Assembly: GCA_034687125.1 (NCBI GenBank) | Contig: JAQGBZ010000055.1 | Location: forward strand, 184,851 to 248,850 | Origin: Neelides folsomi | Lineage: Eukaryota > Arthropoda > Collembola > Neelipleona > Neelidae | Direction: 5' to 3' | DNA: 64,000 nucleotides | Shown here: piece by piece, positions 59,951 to 64,000 of the stretch | How the letters are laid out: every line of letters starts with the position of its first letter | Position numbering within the stretch: position 1 is the first letter of the stretch | Translations under genes and position numbers: made by a program | Notes under the pieces: generated by a model | The model's database searches: none | The model's input: only the letters and a program-made list of their open reading frames with translations | Told to the model about the DNA's origin: nothing

Positions 59951-60756
59951 TGAAAGATCTCAAGGAATCTCTTTATGACTTCCCTTTCAATTCCCCATAA
60001 AACTCACACCAAATCTTTGACCGAGTCGCTTAATCTTCAATTAACTCAATTCATAAACTTGATTTTGTCTTTATTTGGTTAATATTAAATATTAATTAAG
60101 ATTTAGATTTTCTTAAATCCCACCAAACTCCCAAGAGTTAAACAGAGAATAGGATTTATTTATTTTGATAAACTCTTTAATAAAAATAACAACTCCTTGT
60201 TTAATACTCAAAAATAATTAACTATTGGAGGTCCAGTTGATTTTTATCTGAAATCTTCGATATCGATTTACTTAATTCGAATGGAAAAATCCAAATCTCC
60301 TTACTTTTAAAAAAGTTATTGAAGTTTAATTAGGCAAATATTCGCGTTTTTTCGCGATTTTTCTTCACTTTTGCAATCAACTCTAATAATCTCAGCTATA
60401 GAATTCAATTAACCTTCCAAGTGACCTCTCCTCAAATTCTACACTCTAAACTGACTTAAAAAGTATGGCAAATCTCCTAACTTCTTATTTTCCAACAAGT
60501 TAATTGAGATTAAAGTTGAAGGAATCGTATTTATTTGTTTCGGGTAGACGTTGACTTATTGTATTCATTATCAATCTGGGGCTAAACCCAGTGACTTCAA
60601 CGTGCGAAGTTCAAAAGTCGGATTTCCTTTTCATTTTAAATTATCTTTAATTATCTTAAATTATTCATCTTCATTATTCTTCATTAATTAAAATCAAACA
60701 GACTTTTAATAAAAGGACCAATTTTGGTAATTTTCCTCAATTGAGCTTTCCTCGGT
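59951..60756. promoter_or_regulatory. Divergent spacer, coiled-coil gene / EMC8
   Basis: These 800 bp of AT-rich DNA separate two divergent start codons and should hold both promoters. No gene is supported and no motif stands out. Confidence 0.45.
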
Positions 60757-61718
60757 ATGGAAGTTACATTGAGCATTGAGGCCTTCTCAAAGGTCATTCT
60801 CCATGCGACCAAATATCCCCAACTGTCCATCAACGGCGTGTTCCTCATGAAGAAAGGGAACGACGAGGGCGGTGGCGAAAAACTCCACTTTGTCAACGCT
60901 GTGCCGATCCTCCATATGGCTAAACATTTGGCTCCGATGATGGAACTTGGACTTGCTCAGGTCACCTTATATCCATTTTAATTAATTAATCAAATTTTTA
61001 AAATCTGTTAATTTTACAATACTGACAAATGTTGTAAATTATTAATTTTGATATTTTATCATTATGTGGGTCAAAGTTGAAAAATAAAATTTAAATCTTC
61101 TAGATTGAGCATTATTGCTTGCAGCATAAATTGAAGATTGGAGGTTACTATCAAGCCAACCAGAACCTCAATGACAATACGTAAAGACTTTAAAATAATT
61201 TAAATTATTAAAATTATTTATTAATTTATTTTTTTAATAAAAAACTGAATTTTGAGGTCAATATTTAAATATTGAACTATTTTTAATTGATTTGAAATCA
61301 TTATTTTAACAATATCCATTAAATCTAATAAGTTTTTAATCAAAATTCTAAATCTTGTTTAATTTTTTAATCTTAATTTAATTAAAGGCCTGACTTTGTG
61401 GCTATGCGGATCGCGGATAAACTCCACGACTACAATCCTCACACGATCGTGGTGATGTTGAACAACGAAGAGCTCAATTCGAATCTTGAGGTTGCTCCCT
61501 TCAGGATTTACAAGATGAGCGAAGGGAAGTTGAAGCTCCGTGATGCCCGGATTATCTTGGAGCCTGACATGGAAGGAGCGCTATCCACGGCATCAGCTCT
61601 CATTCAAGCCAAGGCTCATCGTCTTCTGGTGGATTTTGATAATCATCTCGATGACATCAATTTGCCATTTATTACCAACGACGATCTGAGCGACCAAATC
61701 CGACAACTTTCCTCTTGA
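60757..61718 (+). CDS. EMC8: ER membrane protein complex subunit 8/9
   Basis: This is a cytosolic MPN-fold subunit of the EMC, the insertase for tail-anchored and multi-pass proteins at the ER. Exons 60757-60960, 61104-61180 and 61388-61718 join in phase to 203 residues (human EMC8 210). Family blocks are KVILHATKYPQLSINGV, FVNAVPILHMAKHLAPMMEL, KIGGYYQANQNLND and LLVDFDNHLDDI near the C-terminus. Invertebrates normally have one EMC8/9 gene, so the split into 8 and 9 does not apply. AATAAA is at 61754-61759. Confidence 0.95.
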
Positions 61719-61753
61719 ACCCCAAGAGACATTCCGCTCTTATTTATCCTTTT

Positions 61754-61759
61754 AATAAA
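61754..61759 (+). terminator. Polyadenylation signal of EMC8
   Basis: AATAAA lies 36 nt past the stop codon. Confidence 0.65.
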
Positions 61760-62061
61760 CCAACTTGTCAATTTCCAATTTTTTTCATTAACAAAGATTA
61801 AGCTTCTTAACAGTTAAACAATTAACGATTTTAATTAATGCTTTATTTTAAGAAAATTTTAATCATTAAAAATCAAATCTACATAGTAATTGGCTATCTC
61901 ACAATTAAAAAGTTTTGACATAAAACATTAAGTAGCTTTTTCTTAAAAATTTTATACATTAGCATTGCATTACTATAATTTCAATATCTTCCGAATATTT
62001 TAATTGATCGATTAAATATTAAACTACGTCAGTAGAATTTATATTAGAAAAACTGTACTTT
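61760..62061 (+). other. Spacer between EMC8 and the membrane-protein locus
   Basis: This AT-rich 300-bp spacer probably contains the promoter of the next gene. Nothing specific is visible. Confidence 0.5.
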
Positions 62062-63699
62062 ATGAATGTGCGGACGGAAAAGATGAAATTCGACAAGTAC
62101 AATGCAAAGAAGAACCAAAAGGGGACTGGAAATGGGAAAGGAGGAAAGGGCGGAAACAACAATGGGAAAGATGGAGATGGCAAAGGTGGCGGGAAAGGCG
62201 GAGGTGGAAATAAGAATAAAACTGGATCTAAAAAGGACAATAAAACTGGAATTCGATATGGACGAGATAAGCAAAATAGGAATCCTCGAATTGTAAATAC
62301 ATAAAATTAATTATTTCATTTACAAAATAATTAAATTTTTATAACTTGGATAAATATTACTTGGAGCCATTTAAAAATTCCATTACAATGATTTTGTAGC
62401 CCAAATATTGTTATCTTTGTCCCGGGTTGTGTGCTGCAAAGAATGGCAAAGGAGGCTGCTTTGGCCTTTTTAAAAACAATGACGATCAGTTAGGAAAGGA
62501 AATGTGGGCGAGGATTTCAGCCATAATTGGAATATTTGTAATTTTAATTCTTGATCTTTTAATTTTAGTTATGTTTTTAATATTTTCATTAATTTAATTT
62601 AATCTGCTTGTCGTTATTTGACAGAATTAGTATAAATTAAATGATTTGTTACATTTAGTTTTTCTTCATTTTCGCCTTGTTTTTCTTGATTATCTTCGCC
62701 TCTCAAAATATTCCAAACAGTTGCAAAGACACGGACAACGGAGTTAATTTTGAAAAATATGCCTTAGAAAAGAACAGATTCGGTTTTATGCGTTTGTGAC
62801 CCTTACGAGTACTACGGAAATGTTTACCACAAAGATGACACGTTCCTGATAACAATCCAATACCTCAATTTTGATTTCTCGTCTTGGCCCAATGTGGACA
62901 GTCCAAGTCAATATGTCGATGTTAAAGACGAAAGATTTGCAGCTTGTTGTTGCATTAAAGACGAAAGATTTGCAGCTTGTTGTTGCATTAATAGACTCAT
63001 CAATCGGATTGCTTTCGGTAGAATTTAAAAGACAATTTTGTTTAAATATTTTAATATTTAACATTATGACAAGATTAATTGTTCAAAATCAATCTTTAAT
63101 TTTTAATTATTTTTTCAGTGTTTTTCCTTTTTTGTCTACTTGCAATAATCGGTTGCGTGTTTCTTTTAATTCCCGCTATTATTGTAAGTTGGCCTCTATT
63201 TAGCCAATAAGCTGATAAATAAACATAATTTCATAATCGCATTATTCTTTTAATATTTAATTACAGATATTACTATAATTAATTAATAATTTTACTTTTT
63301 TTCAGCGTAAGTTATGTCTTGGTATACGTTTTCATGGTGTGTTATGGGATTGTTTGGATCTTCTTATTTATTGTTTTGATCAACGCCATCGTCTTAAATC
63401 ATCTCCATTGGAATTTGAAAGCGACGGATGAACTTTTGACTGGGTCGATGACCGCGTGGCATGTCATTTGGATTCTTCTCCTTATAGTCATTCTTGCACT
63501 CATTGCATATGCCATTTACGGAGCTTATGTTTTTCATAAAGAGTACAATGCAAAATTTCCACCAGAAGACAAAAAGGGCGGACAGAAGTCAAACAATAAT
63601 TCAAACAACAACTCCAACAATAAAGGAAACAACTCAAAGGGAAACAACTCAAAAGGAAACAACGCAAAAGAAAACAATAAACCAAAAGATGGACCATAA
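62062..63699 (+). CDS. Multi-pass membrane protein, reading frame interrupted twice
   Basis: The family is not recognised. Proposed exons are 62062-62292, 62400-62537, 62659-63017, 63119-63183 and 63306-63699. Exons 1-2 join cleanly. They encode a Lys/Gly/Asn-rich N-terminus (KGGKGGNNNGKDGDGKGGG type) and then a Cys-containing stretch (CPGLCAAKNGKGGCFG). Exon 3 completes a first transmembrane helix (WARISAIIGIF joined to FFFIFALFFLIIFA) and a Cys-rich loop. Exons 4-5 add hydrophobic segments (VFFLFCLLAIIGCVFLLIPA, VYVFMVCYGIVWIFLFIVL, HVIWILLLIVILALIAYAI) and an Asn/Lys/Gly repeat tail. The frame shifts by one base near 62787 in exon 3, and the exon 4-5 junction is out of phase. A shorter product would stop at 62597 if exon 2 is not spliced. 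It may be a decaying gene, or the sequence may hold indel errors. Confidence 0.5.
62922..62990 (+). repeat. Exact 33-bp tandem duplication in the membrane-protein locus
   Basis: The 33-bp unit at 62922-62954 is repeated without change at 62955-62987. In frame it duplicates eleven residues of the Cys-rich loop (KDERFAACCCI). Perfect identity indicates a recent event or an assembly artefact. Confidence 0.9.
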
Positions 63700-64000
63700 A
63701 AGTAAAAACATAAGTATCTTATGTTGTAGGTTTTGTTTTTTTAAATAAATATGCTCTAATTTTCAATTTGCTTAAATATGAATAATATAATAACGGTGCG
63801 GTATATTGAATTTATTTAACTGTTATTTTATTATTTTATTGATTTTAATTTTCTAATGAAGGGCAGAATCGTAAAACCCCTAGAGATTGATTTTTTTCGG
63901 TTTTTCTCGGTTTCGGCCGAAACTCCAAAAATACAATAAAATTTAATGATAATAACTCACTTGCTATAGGTGCATTATTCAATTTAAATTTTGCTCTATA
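63700..64000 (+). other. 3' flank to window end
   Basis: AT-rich DNA with an AATAAA at 63744-63749, about 45 nt after the last stop codon. A TTTTTTCGGTTTTTCTCGG patch near 63890 is a simple pyrimidine-rich stretch. No further gene is visible. Confidence 0.55.

Noticed and set aside
62735-62762. A 25-nt GT...AG mini-intron (GTTAAT...CCTTAG) that would repair the exon 3 frame
   Set aside because: It is far below the roughly 80-nt minimum of the other introns in this window; a one-base indel is a simpler explanation.
1-64000. CRISPR array, phage defence island or bacterial operon
   Set aside because: No regularly spaced repeats with unique spacers were seen, and the spliced animal genes rule out a prokaryotic context.

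Overview
The window is nuclear DNA from an animal, most probably an ecdysozoan and probably an arthropod, though the species cannot be named from the sequence. Genes are split by many short AT-rich introns with GT...AG ends (one GC...AG), AATAAA signals follow several stop codons, and the proteins are typical metazoan ones. A MEP-1 zinc-finger protein, a BTB/psq-type factor and a DUF4779-like secreted protein point to the arthropod/ecdysozoan side. No bacterial operon, phage or plasmid structure was seen. I assembled exons by hand from splice sites and reading phase; each model below is phase-consistent unless I say otherwise.

Layout: 1-2 kb, no confident gene. 2.0-2.9 kb, SmD1 (+). 3.2-3.45 kb, a MITE. 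4.6-9.1 kb, MEP-1 (-). 9.1-11.2 kb, GC-rich spacer. 11.2-11.9 kb, complex I NDUFA12 (+). 13.4-15.8 kb, VAP (-). 16.3-16.8 kb, complex I NDUFB3 (+). 17.1-19.7 kb, SAC1 phosphoinositide phosphatase (-). 20.2-21.9 kb, NF-YC (+), with an RNase MRP/P-type RNA gene on the opposite strand of its third intron. 22.5-26.8 kb, an F-box protein (+). 27.4-42.3 kb, a 12-exon SPEN/SHARP-type corepressor (+) with RRM1 and SPOC but no visible RRM2-4. 42.5-47.0 kb, a secreted His/Gly-rich DUF4779-like protein (+). 48.5-51.0 kb, a BTB plus psq-type HTH factor (+). 52.7-53.0 kb and 56.1-56.5 kb, two small tail-anchored proteins (+) flanking AGXT2 (-, 53.2-55.2 kb). 56.9-58.2 kb, CPPED1-type phosphatase (+). 58.4-60.0 kb, a coiled-coil protein, possibly ENTR1-like (-). 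60.8-61.7 kb, EMC8/9 (+). 62.1-63.7 kb, a multi-pass membrane protein locus (+) with two frame conflicts and an exact 33-bp duplication.

The genes do not form one pathway. They cover splicing (SmD1), chromatin and transcription (MEP-1, NF-YC, SPEN, BTB factor), respiratory complex I (NDUFA12, NDUFB3), and ER lipid and membrane biology (VAP, SAC1, EMC8/9). VAP and SAC1 act together at ER contact sites in other animals. Several neighbours are divergent over short spacers (VAP/NDUFB3, SAC1/NF-YC, coiled-coil/EMC8) and others are convergent with close 3' ends (NDUFB3/SAC1, CPPED1/coiled-coil). The strongest unannotated-type signals are the intronic MRP/P RNA, the RRM-reduced SPEN and the anomalous membrane-protein locus at the right end.
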